Assembly: GCA_030704615.1 (NCBI GenBank)
Contig: CM060734.1
Location: 48,996,042-49,060,041, forward strand
From: Takakia lepidozioides
Taxonomy: Eukaryota > Streptophyta > Takakiopsida > Takakiales > Takakiaceae
Direction of reading: 5' to 3'
DNA length: 64,000 nt
The translations under genes were made by a program, and so were the position numbers. The notes under the pieces were generated by a model. That model had not been told where the DNA came from. It ran no database searches and saw nothing but the letters and a program-made list of their open reading frames with translations. How positions within the stretch are numbered: the first letter of the stretch is position 1; each line of letters begins with the position of its first letter. Positions 21,376-36,492 of this stretch are shown here, piece by piece.

Positions 21376-24300
21376 TCATTGGCATCGCCCTTGAGAATCA
21401 TCGCTACTCTTTCCTTCACCTTTCGGTGATTTAGCCGATGCTCCAGTCACAGCACCAGTCGGCTTGTCGGCCTCCCTGTTATCCTTACTGATGATGCTCC
21501 CAACAGCATTTGCTGTGCTCTCATCCACTGACATATCACTGGCAACACTTCCTGCTGCAGCTTGCCGTTGTCTGTCTCCAGCTCCGCCTGCAACAGCTTG
21601 CGCACCTCCTTGACCACGAGGGTTGTTGGTGGTGGAAATAGCGGTGGCTAGTGAGATAGGCATCAGACACAGGCCCTTGCTCTGTAGGTACTGCATGGCT
21701 GACCCCATGTCATCCTCCATCATCCGTGCCACTTGCCGCTCAGTGAGTGCAAGACCATCCTGCGCTGGGCCTGCTGCACCAGCACTGCGGCCAATTGTTG
21801 CTGATGCAAAGTTATTCGGACCCTGTATGTCCCAACCAAATCCATCCAAGACCAGTTATGTCACAGAGTATCTTTTGTATTCAAGATATTTTCGTTACCG
21901 AAATCATAGAAGTACTGTTTTGGAAAGGGCATCACATAACTACAACTTGTTGTTGAAGCCAGAGTTCTAGGAGACTTGCATTGAAAGCATGACCAACACA
22001 CATCCAAGGAGGTAGAATATTATTGTGTAAAGTAAACCACTCAAGTGTTTACACTAACTAGAGCAACAGGCAGAAGGACAAAAGTACCTCAGAAGGGAGA
22101 TCAGAAACAAGTGGGGCTACAGCACCCGCTCCTCCCAGTCGACTCATGCTCAGAACCTGCTTTGTCCAGGCCTACTGTTAGTCACTGCCACTTGTAGAAA
22201 CAGCAAGCTTCACAGTTTCATTCTGGGAAACTGCTTGATCAACCAATACAAAGTTTAGCATCACCACACTGACCAGACCAGTATCCCATTCTCGGGAAAA
22301 CCCATGGGTTCAGACCAAAGGTTTTACGTACTCTTGCGCTATTTTTCCATACACCAAGGGATAAGCAAGAGGACTGACCTTTACTTGAAGTTGCAAGAAC
22401 TTGACATAATCAATGATCTCATCCAGCATAGATGCCTTGTCTGTCTGCACCTCAACAACAAACCAAATGCCTTCAGATATAGATGAGTAGAGATGGTTGA
22501 TAATGTTCCATCAGTCAAAATTTGCAAATCTCTTCCCATTGATGATAGTCCAAATGTCATCAAAGTCTGAACAACTCTGACAAATGAGCAACTGAAGGTT
22601 GGACTTCCACCACACTGCACAGGTGACAGAGGCTGTTGGATGACACCACAGACCCTGGTATAAGAGGACCCTTACTAGACTTATATCCACCCATTGGGAA
22701 CACTGAAAGTTGATTTCCTTCTTCTTAGTACATCAGAGTTCATAGCACTCATGCCAAAAATCTGTTTGAAATCTAGGTACTAAGTTGTAAGCTAGTAGCA
22801 AACAACATTGAGCTTGTGATGTACAACTCAAGGGTCAGAATGACACTCCTGGGAGACAACCTGAGTTCCCTGCTTTCAACCTGCAAAAGCAGATGATATA
22901 CACCTTTGCAACCTGACATGCATGGCTCTGAGTGACCGTCAGATTACAAACGTCAAGTGTGGGTGGTGAAGCACCTTGTTGGAGTTGGGGACAAGCTCTT
23001 GCAGGGCTTTCATGCGCTCAGCAATGCGTTCTCTGCGAAGCTGCCATCCACCCAGACACCATAAAGTGCCTCCCAATGTCAGCTATCCCTCTGCGCCCAA
23101 ATAACCAGAACTTTCAAAGCCAAGCAGGAAATACTGTCTACTCACAACTGATCCCCTCAGAAGCATTGCCAGGCACTCCTAGACACGAGCATGCTACAAC
23201 ACATTAATGATCCCTGCTCCCCACACACGCTCAGTCTAGGCCAACTGCAACACAAAATCCAGTTTCAGCAGCTCTTTGTTTAATTTGGAGGGTTGAATAC
23301 TCGTCAGTAGAAACAGCAGAACAGGAGGTTGTGTTGACAGAAGAACTACATCTGCAAGCTCTCACCCATGCAGATGGTGATACATAATAGAACATTAATG
23401 CTCACCCGCTCAGCAATACTGTGTGGATCAGTAGCTTGACCGCGACGGGCGCGCACACGAGGCCTGGCACCTACAGCGGGAACTGCTTGAGGCTGTCCGC
23501 CACCTCCCTGCCCTCCATATCCTTGCACTGAAGGCAAGGCCGCGGTCCCGTTGCCCTGCAATCGACGAATCACGATCACTCTTCAAGAAAAAATCCCCAA
23601 GTAGAAATGTTGAAGTGCATACAGCAACGCATTCATGGCACTAATCATTTGGAGCCTTCTTTGACTTCACTTGAGTAGTCCTCGCGCTCATATTACCAGC
23701 CCACTTCACTTGTGCTGGAGTCCTGATTATAATGTAAACGCTCGCTAACAGATATCAAGATGGATTGGTTCGTTCCAGACAAGGATTAAGGGACTGTATA
23801 ACCAAAGAATGTGCCAGTTGGCTGGAACCGTGAGCGCGACAGACAGGCTGGCCTAAATTGTGATCAACTTTTGAGCTGATCTTTTGCAGTGATCTCTATT
23901 CCACCGTGAGACCTACCCTTCTTTTCCACTGTACACAGTTGTCTTTCAGATTCTGGGGTGGAACTTTTGACATCCCACACCTACGTGAGGATGCTGCAGT
24001 GTCCTAACGAGTACATCACAAGCGAGAACCACCGAGCCGTAGCCTTCCCTCAGGAGAGACTCAAAGGTGAAATTGGAGTGGCTCCGCACTTTCCATTTTC
24101 ACACAGTGCGTTCCCTTCATGCAAGTCCACTACCGAAGGGATGGGTGGGTGTAGGTCCTCAAGAAGGACCACAAACATTTTTCCAACCCCGTGCGATCCG
24201 GTCACCCCCTACCGTGAAGCGAAGATGATTGACACTGTGTGCAACACAGAAACACACGTCTCACGAGACACGTACAGTATTTCCAGGGCGGTTGTCTCGC

Positions 24301-25199
24301 ATGGAAGCTTCTTCATCATCCCTGAACCTTTTTCCAAGAAGATGAGCATCACTGGAGTTGATTTCTCCGCGAGACAACAGAGTCTCTGCCTTGGTTTGAG
24401 CAAGTGTCATTGGCAGGGGAGGAACCCCACCCGCATACGGTTGTCGCCAGGTGGGAGCAATAGGGGGCGGGGACTGACAGTCACCACGCACCTGCTGCCC
24501 TCCCGAATCCTCACTTCCGCTGCTCCCCAACGATGGCGACCGTGTCAGCGACGTTGTTGTTGTTGTGCGCGGGGGATTCAACTGCAGCCCAGCACCAGTC
24601 GCACCCGGACGCAGGCCTGCTTCTTGGTGGGCCACGCCCTCCATCGCACAGGCCTCGCCCGCAGGTGCTGCAGCAGCGGATGCTGCTGCATCTTGCTGCA
24701 TGGCCGTCCGCTGCTGGTTCAACCTCGCCACCAGCAATGCATCGTCCGTGGAGTAGTGCACGCTCTCCCCCACCCTCGTCGACTCTGTGACCTCCTCCCG
24801 ACTCCCACCACCTCCGACTCCCATCCCTTGGTTGCCCATCGCTCCACCAAGCAGCCCAGGGGGCATGAGCGACATGGTGAAGAGCTTCTGGGCCGCAGAG
24901 CCCATGGTGTCCACCGCCATGGGCGTCGATAGCGCACTCGCATTGTACTCCCAGGGCACCCTCCCTGTGCCTCCTCCCATATCAGACCACGCCGGCATGG
25001 CGAAGATCTGATCCAGGAATTCGTCCATCACCGGCTGCTGCTGCTCCAATTGCTCGTAGTGCAGCGCCTGGTGGTGCTGCAGCGGCGCAGCCTGGTTCAG
25101 CACGCTCGAGTTGCCTGCCATCGACATGGACACCGAGCTCAGCTGTGAGCTCCGGGACGCCGCAGCCAGCAAGGGAGCAGTCTGCATTTCTACTGACAT
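21376..25199 (-). CDS. LRL: bHLH transcription factor, subfamily XI (UNE12/LRL-like)
   Basis: Six exons, all in phase: 25199..24276, 23555..23406, 23040..22975, 22444..22379, 22156..22088 and 21822..21376 (573 aa). All junctions are GT..AG. Residues 58-74 ([17 protein letters not shown]) are the N-terminal signature of this subfamily. The bHLH spans about 343-402: basic region [20 protein letters not shown] with H353, E357 and R361 (G-box binding triad), then helix 1 [12 protein letters not shown], the loop and helix 2 [18 protein letters not shown]. It is followed by [20 protein letters not shown]. Residues 452-488 hold [20 protein letters not shown] and [11 protein letters not shown], also typical. 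Members act in the nucleus; the LRL genes control root-hair or rhizoid growth. I start at 25199; an upstream in-frame ATG at 25427 would add a low-complexity, unsupported leader. UNE12 versus LRL cannot be decided here. Confidence 0.93.
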
Positions 25200-26520
25200 C
25201 CCTCCCACGCCCCCCCCCCTTGTCTCCCTCTCCTCTCCCTCCCGGGACTCCCAGGCGCATGCTTCCCCATCCGACACACTCCCGCTGACCTGCCCGCAGT
25301 AAAAGGCGCCTGGGGTAAAAACGAAAAAAAACCGGAGCCGCTGTTTCGCCCCCCCTGCCCCACGCGGCGGGGCCCGCCCTGCCCTTCCTTTTCCTGCACG
25401 CCCGGGTCCCGCGAGTGGCCCGGCCATACGCTACGCATATTTCATCCAGTCCCGGCGACCACTCATCCATCGGCGGAAGGATGAATCGCGCGACCGCAGC
25501 GCGCCGAAAAGTACGGCGGCCGCGGAGCGCAGTCGGTCTGCACGGCCGGGTCAACGCCCGCCCGGCAGTCGTTGTCGGACCCGCAGCACGCGCGTAGTGG
25601 CCGACATGCGCCTGCGCCTCCTTTGCCACCCCCGCTCTGTTCGCCACCCGCTCTTCTCTGCCGCTGTGCGGGCCACCCGAATCGACGTTTTGCCGGGGAG
25701 TAAACAGTGAACACGTCGCGCCGCCGGCCGGCAGCAGTGCAGTCACCTGATCTCCCGGAACCGCGGCGCACCTCACTTATCACTGTTGTCGCCACGGATG
25801 AATGCTGTTCGGATGGATGGATGATTTTCTCTCCTCGTTTTTGGATGACAAATCGCGGGCAGCAGATTCTCCCTTTTACCTGTGTTCCATTCCTACCGTA
25901 GACCTCACATCCATTTTGATTTCACTCCCCGTAAGTAGCCCAACCATCTCCGGAAAAACATATGAATGTGTTTTGTAGATCGATTCCTCTCGTCAGGTTA
26001 TTTTTGGTTTTCGCACGGCCCTTCGGTGGCTGGTTTTATTTTCGGAGCGATTGGGGGTGCTTGTTTTTTTGTTTCATCGGAATTGATGACACAAGGTTGT
26101 CGACGGAGGACGGAAAGTAATGTTCCTCGGCCGGAAGATTCCACCGGTTGGAGAACCTTGAGGAGCTGGTAAAAGTGGTCGCGCCGCCCCATTCAATTTA
26201 GGCACCGACGTTGCGACCAGCCATGGGATACACATAAAGAAATGAGGAGGAACTTACAACCATCGATCTCTCATCCATGCGAACAGAAGGAAAGAAAAGA
26301 GGTGGAAGGAAAATGGAGCGGTCGGCCGACGAGCGGCCAAGCAGCCGGCGACGCGCGGACAGATAATGCTTTCACCGACAGAACACATCCCGTCCCGGAT
26401 CCTGTGCCGCCATCGCACCGTCCATCTGGCCGTCCTCTGCAGCACCGCGCGCCACATATGTAGATAACCATCACGTGCATTCGGCGGCGCAGACGCATAC
26501 ATGCGCATCCGTGCATGATG
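25200..26520 (-). promoter_or_regulatory. GC-rich 5' region of the bHLH gene
   Basis: The 5' side of the bHLH gene is strongly GC-rich (most clearly 25200-25790) compared with the AT-rich window. It contains open frames on both strands that I read as shadows of composition. It probably includes the promoter and 5' UTR. I cannot place a TATA box or start site with confidence. Confidence 0.4.
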
Positions 26521-28310
26521 ACGTGGAAGGAGGAGCAGGTCAACGGCGTAACTACTACGCTCTACAGTGGTCTACTCTACACTGACGGGTTAGAACTTAG
26601 GTTAGTTTAACTACTTTTCGTCCATGCGGCTATGATAATCACATCCATTATGCACATTCATCTATGAGAAAGAAATTCCTTTTTAAGAATAGTCACCTAA
26701 TGTGTATTTATATATATATCTCTGGGATTGGAATTCACCCCAAGATTTCTGTGAATCATACCTATAGAGAAGATTTAGGTGACAAATATTTGTTTTCTAA
26801 AGGAAGGGGGGCATCAAATCTACGCTTTTCGGTTTGTGATCACCACGATTATCGCCGCCGCCTCGATAACGCGTAAGGGCTGAACGACCGATCAATCGTA
26901 TGCACATACATGTATGCGGTAGTGTCTTCAATTTCCGGTACCCATCCAAATTTAGGTTAGCCCAATTTGGTAATGTCAATTTTGGTAAACTCGTTATGAT
27001 GTCAGATACAGCCATCCCAAATTGAGCTTACCGGGGATTCTCTAATTTTCTTATGTAGTATATGTTATACATAAGACACATAATTGCTTTATGGGTACGC
27101 GCACAATGTCCCTACTTTTTTGTGTATTTTATTTGTGTTCTAGCACTATTGCGAGGGTCAAAGTTGGTGTGCAACATGAGGACTAAGAAATTCGCACCGT
27201 GAGGAAAGTGTGACCTAGTCAAGGGAAGCTTAGCATAAAGCATATTCTCCTGGTTTATGATAATACAGTTGTGATTAGTAAAGGTGCCCAGTGTCCACCT
27301 TCCAAATAGAAGGAAATAGCACTCGGATGAAGTGACGCACCACAAGTTACACTTTCTTGGAGTCATTGTGATTAATATCATACCGAACAATCTTACTCGA
27401 AGTTATGTTTAAAAAGAAAAGCTAAACACGGCGACTTTTCGATTCTTTTAGTTTCCTAGAGAAATACACCTCCCGGGAAAGGTCCACGTTGTTGTTGCGG
27501 TGGAGGCGAACCAAGAGAGGCACCGACGAAGGGTTCGACAATAACTATAAGAGAACATGGGAATGGGAACGCGTCTAAACTGATTCCCTTCGTTTTTCCC
27601 TCATTAATACGTAGTCGCCCTCCATCCTTTATACAGCCACTTAAGTTATATTTGGGAGCATAGAGCATAAATATTAAGTCATCTAATTTGGAGTCAAAGA
27701 CAAAGATTCCATGAAAAGGGTTGCCATATGTGCACGCTCAGGAGCCTTGTAAGTAAAACCTGAACATTGAGTATTACTTTAAGCATGATCTAAGTACTTG
27801 TTCCCATGGGCTCTTGTGGTTACATTTTTGCTGCTATTTCTGAAGATGTCTAAATTTACAATGTTTTGTATGGTTCCCGTTCACACCTTGCGATCCCCAG
27901 ATGCTAATATCATTCATTACCCCAAGTTTGGTGTTAGATCCTTGGTTTCTTGGGAGGGGTGACTCCCTCTAGGGACTCTGCCCCAAATTGATGCTCTTTC
28001 TTGGCACCTTTCCCTTAATCATCCCCACACTAGGCATCCATATTCTCATGATTTGAACTTTTTTAGCAGTTTCTGATATTAGGCGCGTTATTATCCAAAC
28101 AATCCAACAATCCGTCCTCTAATGTTGGATCTGCACTAAGTGTATGTATGAATTTATCTGGAGTTGTTGTATGGCTGTCTTGTTGTCCGTCTTTGCCTCA
28201 CACCAACATTGAATACCATTTCTCCAGCCGTCTCCACATGGGGTACATCTTTATTTTGACCCTTCGACTTAAACCGGAATCCACATAAGTTAAATGAAAC
28301 TTATCCGTTG
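26521..28310. other. Gene-free stretch
   Basis: No gene seen. It contains a diverged SINE-family segment (27285-27360) and otherwise unstructured AT-rich sequence. Confidence 0.4.
27285..27360 (+). repeat. Diverged copy of the tRNA-derived SINE family
   Basis: GTGTCCACCTTCC, then AGAAGGAAATAGCACTC and GAAGTGACGCACCA, follow the order of the body of the SINE at 18559-18760 with many substitutions. Confidence 0.45.
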
Positions 28311-28827
28311 CATGCAATCCCAACGCATCGATAGCGCCATGTAATTGTAGCAGCCCACCTAAATTTTAATTTAATGTATCAAGTCGATAGCATTCAATCC
28401 CACCGTATCGACAGCGGCATCTAATTTGTAACTGCCCACCTCAATTACATCTATAGCATGCAATCCCAACGTATGGACAGGGGTTAATCTCATTAGACGT
28501 ATCTATAGCATGCAATCCCAAAAAATCAACAGCGGCATGTAATTGTGACGACCAACCTCAATGTCATTTACCGGACCGATAGCATGCAATCCCAACTAAT
28601 CAGTAGCGGCATGTAATTATGACAACCAACCGCATTTCATTTAACGTATCAATAGCATGCAATCCCAACTAATCTCGAGCGGCATGTGATTGTGACGACC
28701 AACCTCAATTTCATTTAACGGATCCATAGCATGCAATCCCAACTAATCTCGAGCGGCATGTAATTGTGATGACCAACCTCAATTTCATTTAACGTATCAA
28801 CATCATGCAATCCCAACGTGCCGCTAG
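28311..28827 (+). repeat. Minisatellite, ~74-bp units, seven units plus a partial
   Basis: Each unit begins CATGCAATCCCAAC (or CATTCAATCCCACC) and contains AGCGGCATGTAATTGTGACG and CAACCTCAATTTCATTTAAC. Unit starts are 28311, 28391, 28457, 28509, 28583, 28656, 28730 and a partial at 28804. The last four spacings are 73-74 bp; the first units are more diverged and irregular. The right side therefore looks youngest. The array has no continuous reading frame. Confidence 0.9.
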
Positions 28828-31400
28828 TATGTTATTGGAATGCCCAAGTAGGGGTGGACGACTACCCTATGCGACCAAGTCGGAAAGAATAAGAATGCAC
28901 TTGCATATACCCAACCACATACCCATCTCTTTCATTGTTTTTGGGTCAGGAAGCAGTGTCTTCCTTTATCAGCCTATATGGCACTTTATGAGGTTATTTA
29001 TTTTTTCCTTGTTGTAATTCTTAATTTTTTCCCTGAATAATTGTTAATAAAATTTTAATCAGTGCTTTCCAAATAAATAAATAAATAAAAAGCAAGGCAA
29101 ATGGAAAATCGGGGTGCTCCACTTGTGACGCCACCCCTCCTTCCATCATCGCACGTGTCGGCGTCCTTCGGGAGCGCCACGGGAACGGCCTGGCACTGCC
29201 CGGCACGCGCCGGGAACGGTCCGGCTCGTGCCCAGCACGCTCCGGGAACGCATTGAAGGAGACGTTGAACAGGCGGACACGCCCGGTGACGTGCGGGGCG
29301 CCGCCTGGCAGCGCCGTGTCGGTGACTGCCTGCCACTCACTAGTAACTCACCACGCACTCACTAGTAGCCGCTTACCCGACCCCTTGTCGCTTACTAGTA
29401 AAACATCACGACTCACTAGTGAGCCTGGTCGTGAGGGGTTGACCCACCGTACCCAGAGGGCCACGTGCCGTCCACGTGGCCGGGTGGAAACCGGGGCACG
29501 TCGAGCATTGATAAGCCCTAGATCCCCTACTTAAAACTTGGGTTATATATAATTATTTTGATTCATTTCATTTAATACGGTACCCGATTTGGGTCATGTT
29601 TCCCTGCCCTTGGGTTATATATAGCTGCCAACAGCGCATGGATGAGAGGATATGGATGAATATTTCCCTTCTGGTCCTGTACTCTGCCAGGGAATGACAA
29701 ACTGTCCCACTCTATTCGTGGCTATCATCCATCATTGTCAGTCCAGGTGATGATCACATCCATATTCTATTTGGTGGGGGTGTATTTTTGTGAATTTTGT
29801 CTTCAAGATAGGAATATATTTCAGACTAAATGTTGGGCTTTTTGTTCCCCCCCTTTAATTTCAATAACTAAATATACACCAGCGCTGCAGAAATGGAAGA
29901 AAAGGTTCCATAAACAAGTCATATTATAATAAAGAAAATGAAAACGTCGACATTGGCAGGGGAATATTGTTTTGCTTCCAATGATGAATGGATGGATTGT
30001 ATAGCAATAAATCATCCCAGAAAAGTATAACTATATGTGGGCATGAATGAATGAAGTTGGTGGAAGGAATACCAGATGAATAGACTCTATTAATGGATGA
30101 ATGAGAGCGATTAGCGAATGATGATGCGAGCTTTCGCATGCGAAAGAATATACATGGAGGTAAATTTGGAGCGCAAATTAATGTTTGAATCATTGGATGT
30201 ATGATCAAACTATTGGGTTTATCATGCAAGGTTGATTGGATGAGCCCTTATGTCTAAAATGATGGATGATATTAGTCACACCGAACTCTTCCATCCAGTG
30301 GACAGACCCTTAAGTGAACGGAAAACGTCCGTTGGCCACGGACAGAACTCATCGAAATGTGGCAATGTGAACGCCACGTAACCTATCGGGAAAACCAGTC
30401 GCCTACTCTCATAAACAGAAGTCGTTCCCCGTTCGATCTCTACCATCTCGCGATGCTTGCATTGCCACGTGTTGAGCCCAGACAACAGATCGGCGGTCAA
30501 GGGCGATGAAAATCCAACGGTTGAAAAGACCCATGGTCGACATGTACCTACCTCAATAGGTACCTACTCTTTAATAGACATGTACCTGCCTATGTTCCCA
30601 GCTATCTATATAGGCGTACAATGTCTGACGTTTACCGTGACAACTACGTGTACGTCCATTGTACACATGGACCGTACTAGCACACGCGGAAAATCAAAGT
30701 ATTATTAAATATTTCGTAAATTTTTATAATATTACAGTTGTACAAACTTGAAAACTGGGATCCGTTTATTTTTGTCCCCATTCTCTTAAGAAAATAATAA
30801 TAAAGTACAAATTTAAAAACAAAAGAGTACAAAATGACGTAAAACATTTTTCCAACGTAAAAAACTATTAATTAATTAATTAATTAATATTCCGGAAGAA
30901 AGGGGAGGAACCGCCGCCCTTGGGAAGTTGAGAGCGTTATGTATAATTAAGGGGAAAAACATTAAGTGTTCTTCCGAATAAAGAGTAATTATTTATGGTT
31001 GGTGGCGCTTCATTGGCCGAGAGTCGTAAGGTAGGTAGGTGCCCCGACAGCGGCATATACCTGGATACGTATATGTTTGATATATACGTATGTACCACCT
31101 GATAACTTATTGCGTTATAATCTTAATTATCTGTTTCCATCCACCGGGATGATCGATTTATTCATCCAACACGTGTGCTTTATTTGAATTTGAACACGAT
31201 GGCAACCGTCCTCTGACGACGTGTGACAACAGGAATGGTGAACATAAAGGATGTGTACTGTGAGTTTCCGGCGGTGAATTAAGTGCCGCCACGCGTCAGG
31301 TAAAATCACATGAGTATCGTTTCTCTTATAGGATAACGCTCAGGCTCTGATGAGTCTACAAATTCGAAGATCTCAAGAGCGTGTGAAATTGTGCGAGTGA
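28828..31400. other. Gene-free stretch with a GC-rich island (29100-29510)
   Basis: I see no gene. A short (AAAT)n run lies near 29070-29090. The GC-rich island 29100-29510 has no coding motif on either strand but contains the G-box pair and ACTAGT cluster listed separately. (TTAA)n occurs near 30868-30890. About 30.3-31.4 kb is upstream of the lectin gene. Confidence 0.4.
29461..29479. promoter_or_regulatory. Paired G-box (CACGTG) motifs
   Basis: CCACGTG at 29461-29467 and CCACGTGG at 29472-29479 lie back to back with a 4-bp spacer inside a GC-rich island. CACGTG is the core bound by plant bHLH and bZIP factors. No gene start is visible near enough to assign a target, so function is inferred only from the motif. 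Confidence 0.35.
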
Positions 31401-31701
31401 GAAACACGAGTGAGAATTGAGGGAGAGAGAGAGAAGATTGAGAGAATTGAATTGTGAGCATTCTGATCTGCAACGCAGCAGTTTGTGAGGGAGCTTTGTC
31501 GCTGAAGCGATTTCTTTGAAGGTATGTCAGTCGATTGTTGCATTGCCCTCTGTCGTTGTAGTGTGACTTGGGAGAAGGTTTGAGGTTGTGATGTATGTAG
31601 AGGGCAGGAATCGAAGGGGATGAAGTAAGTGCGGGAATGCGGGGCAGGCCTGGGCTGATCGGTGATGATATGCGGGTGTGGTGGCGGATTGTTGTGCAGC
31701 A
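31401..31701 (+). promoter_or_regulatory. Probable 5' UTR and 5'-UTR intron of the lectin gene
   Basis: A GA-rich leader precedes a donor TTTGAAG|GTATGT at 31521. The acceptor TTGTGCAG at 31692-31699 lies two bases before the lectin ATG at 31702. This would make a 179-bp intron in the leader, a common arrangement for expressed plant genes. The transcription start is not visible. Confidence 0.5.
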
Positions 31702-32560
31702 ATGACAGGAGGACATGGGCATCACTATCCGGAGGCCCCTCATTTGGGTGCCACACATGCCACTCATGGGCATGGAGGACCTGCTATTGAGCCGCAAGGG
31801 CAGCTGGTGAGGGTCTTCTGCGAAGCGAACCCTGACTTCTTCTTGACAGCTTCAGGGGAGGAAGTGATCCTTGCCCAGGGCAATCCCCATGACACGCACC
31901 AGGTGAATTACTCGCCTTTCGGATGTTTGAAGAGATTGTGCAACTGTGTGTGTGTGGTATGCCGGACAATGGATATATGCCGCTTTGTGTTGTGTTGTGT
32001 TGAAAGAAGGGAATGTGTGATGGTGGACTGCAGATATGGATAAAGGATGAGTCCTTGGCCACCCGCTTGCACGATGAGGAGGGTTCCCCTGCGTTTGCGC
32101 TGGTGAACAAGGCAACATTCAAAGCACTCAAACACCTCAAGGCCGAGTTGAATGAGCCTGTGAGATCATCCTAAACTCTCGTTTCTCGCTGATAGTGCGG
32201 CGGCTAGCTCGTAACATGCTGGGTCTGAAGGCTTGGTGATTGTGGCTTGATATTGTCAGGCATCAGTGTAGACGAACTCTCTTCAAGGGCTCAAGGCAAA
32301 CTGTAATGTCATTTCTATGGTGTGTGCAGGTGATATTGGGAACATACAATCACAATGCAGTAGATGAATCGTTCCTGTGGACCGAGAGCAAGGACGAGTG
32401 GAAAGGGTACAGGACAATTCGGTTGGTCACTAACATCCATCTCAATCTGGATGCCAACCATGGAGACAAGAAAAGTGGGGGCGTCAAGAATGGCACAAGT
32501 CTGATCCTCTTCAAGTGGAACAAGGGAGAGAACCAAAAGTGGAAGATTGTGCCTATCTGA
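31702..32560 (+). CDS. EUL-domain (R40/ricin-B-like) lectin
   Basis: Three in-phase exons: 31702..31902, 32034..32159 and 32330..32560 (185 aa). The first ~35 residues are rich in His and Gly. Then comes a single Euonymus-lectin (EUL) domain: VRVFCEANPDFFLTASGEEV, IWIKDESLATRLHDEEGSPA, FALVNKATFKALKH, DESFLWTESKDEWKGYRTIR and NGTSLILFKWNKGENQKWKI. This is the order of EULS/R40 lectins, including the terminal Q-x-W motif. No signal peptide or membrane segment is seen, fitting the nucleocytoplasmic location of the family. EUL lectins bind glycans and are linked to abiotic stress and ABA responses; for this gene that is inference. The start at 31702 follows an acceptor site; an in-frame ATG at 31678 would lie in the intron. 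The gene converges with NAT9, 584 bp apart. Confidence 0.92.
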
Positions 32561-33144
32561 AGCCTTTCCGTAGTACAATGTTTAGAAGACAGTGAAGCGG
32601 TGATGTGTGCAGAAAACCAAGCTGTGTGTCGTGACAAAATCAAGGCTTGTGGAGGACGTGTAGGCAGGCAGATGGCTGGACATTGCATTGTTTTTGAAAC
32701 TCGTAGAGAAATTTTGGCATTCCCTGCCGAACTAAATGTTGTTGATGTGAAGAGGTGTGCATACATCTCATTTTGTACAGACGTTTGTTGCTAATATACA
32801 ACACGGCTGCTACTGCCATCTCCTTGTATTTGCAACGGCTTGGCAAAGAGCAGTATTTACAGAACAAACTGAAGTAAAAAATGTAAAAAAAATTAAAAAA
32901 AATTATAAACGTTCCCAAGCCAACATCCTCAATTCTGTGATTAAAGTTGTTTACTACTTTGGAACATATAACCACTCACCCTCCAATGCCTAAACATACA
33001 TAGCCAATGGTAGACAACTCCAACAACTGCAGCTACCATACAAAACACTGGGAAAAATATCTTGTACAAACCCTTTCAAACCCTTCCATTCTGCAGTACA
33101 AAACCCTCCATTTGCACATTGAACTCTGCAGAATCTTTCACAAT
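32561..33144. terminator. Shared 3' region of convergent lectin and NAT9 genes
   Basis: The 584 bp between the two convergent stop codons hold no gene. Both 3' UTRs must lie here and may overlap. The AT-rich stretch near 32870-32910 (A-rich with AAATTAAAAAAAATT) is a plausible 3'-processing region, but I cannot assign poly(A) sites. Confidence 0.4.
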
Positions 33145-36112
<2,968 letters not shown>

Positions 36113-36328
36113 TGGTTTCATCACGGAACAGAGTGAACGCAGTTGTGATGCATCCTTGTTTGCTGGTTTCATCACGGAACAGAGTGAACGCAGTTGTGAT
36201 GCATCATTGTTTGCTGGTTTCATCACGGAACAGAGTGAACGCAGTTGTGATGCATCCTTGTTTGCTGGTTTCATCACGGAACAGAGTGAACGCAGTTGTG
36301 ATGCATCCTTGTTTGCTGGTTTCATCGC
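36113..36328 (+). repeat. 51-bp tandem repeat, four full units plus a partial
   Basis: Units starting TGGTTTCATCACGGAACAGA begin at 36113, 36164, 36215, 36266 and (partial) 36317. They are almost identical; one unit has GCATCATTG for GCATCCTTG. The period is exactly 51 bp (17 codons), so frames stay open through the array on both strands and make three spurious ORFs (36065-36546). Near-identity suggests recent amplification. Confidence 0.93.
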
Positions 36329-36451
36329 TCTCATCTTGTCCTCGTTTTCTCTCCACCAAAAGTACTGCAGCCACGTCATCCAGGAATCCTTATCAGCATC
36401 TAGTATCAACCCTCGCCCCAATATTAAATTTTATAAGCTATTTCATTTTAT

Positions 36452-36492
36452 TTTTTAATGAACAGGGGACAGAGGCCCTGGATAAATTTTAT
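36452..36492 (+). repeat. Dispersed 'GAACAGGGGACAG' box
   Basis: TTAATGAACAGGGGACAGAGGCCCTGGATAAATTTTATT occupies this place (given here as key blocks: ATGAACAGGGGACAG, GGCCCTG, AAATTTTATT). The same blocks in the same order occur near 51439-51475, and the core recurs near 1955 and 19092. It looks like the conserved end of an interspersed repeat of unknown class. Confidence 0.55.

Noticed and set aside
23958-24932. 324-codon plus-strand ORF
   Set aside because: It is antisense to bHLH exon 1 in GC-rich sequence; composition explains the open frame.
36113-36328. CRISPR-like array
   Set aside because: The repeats are directly contiguous without unique spacers, and the window is plant nuclear DNA; it is an ordinary tandem repeat.
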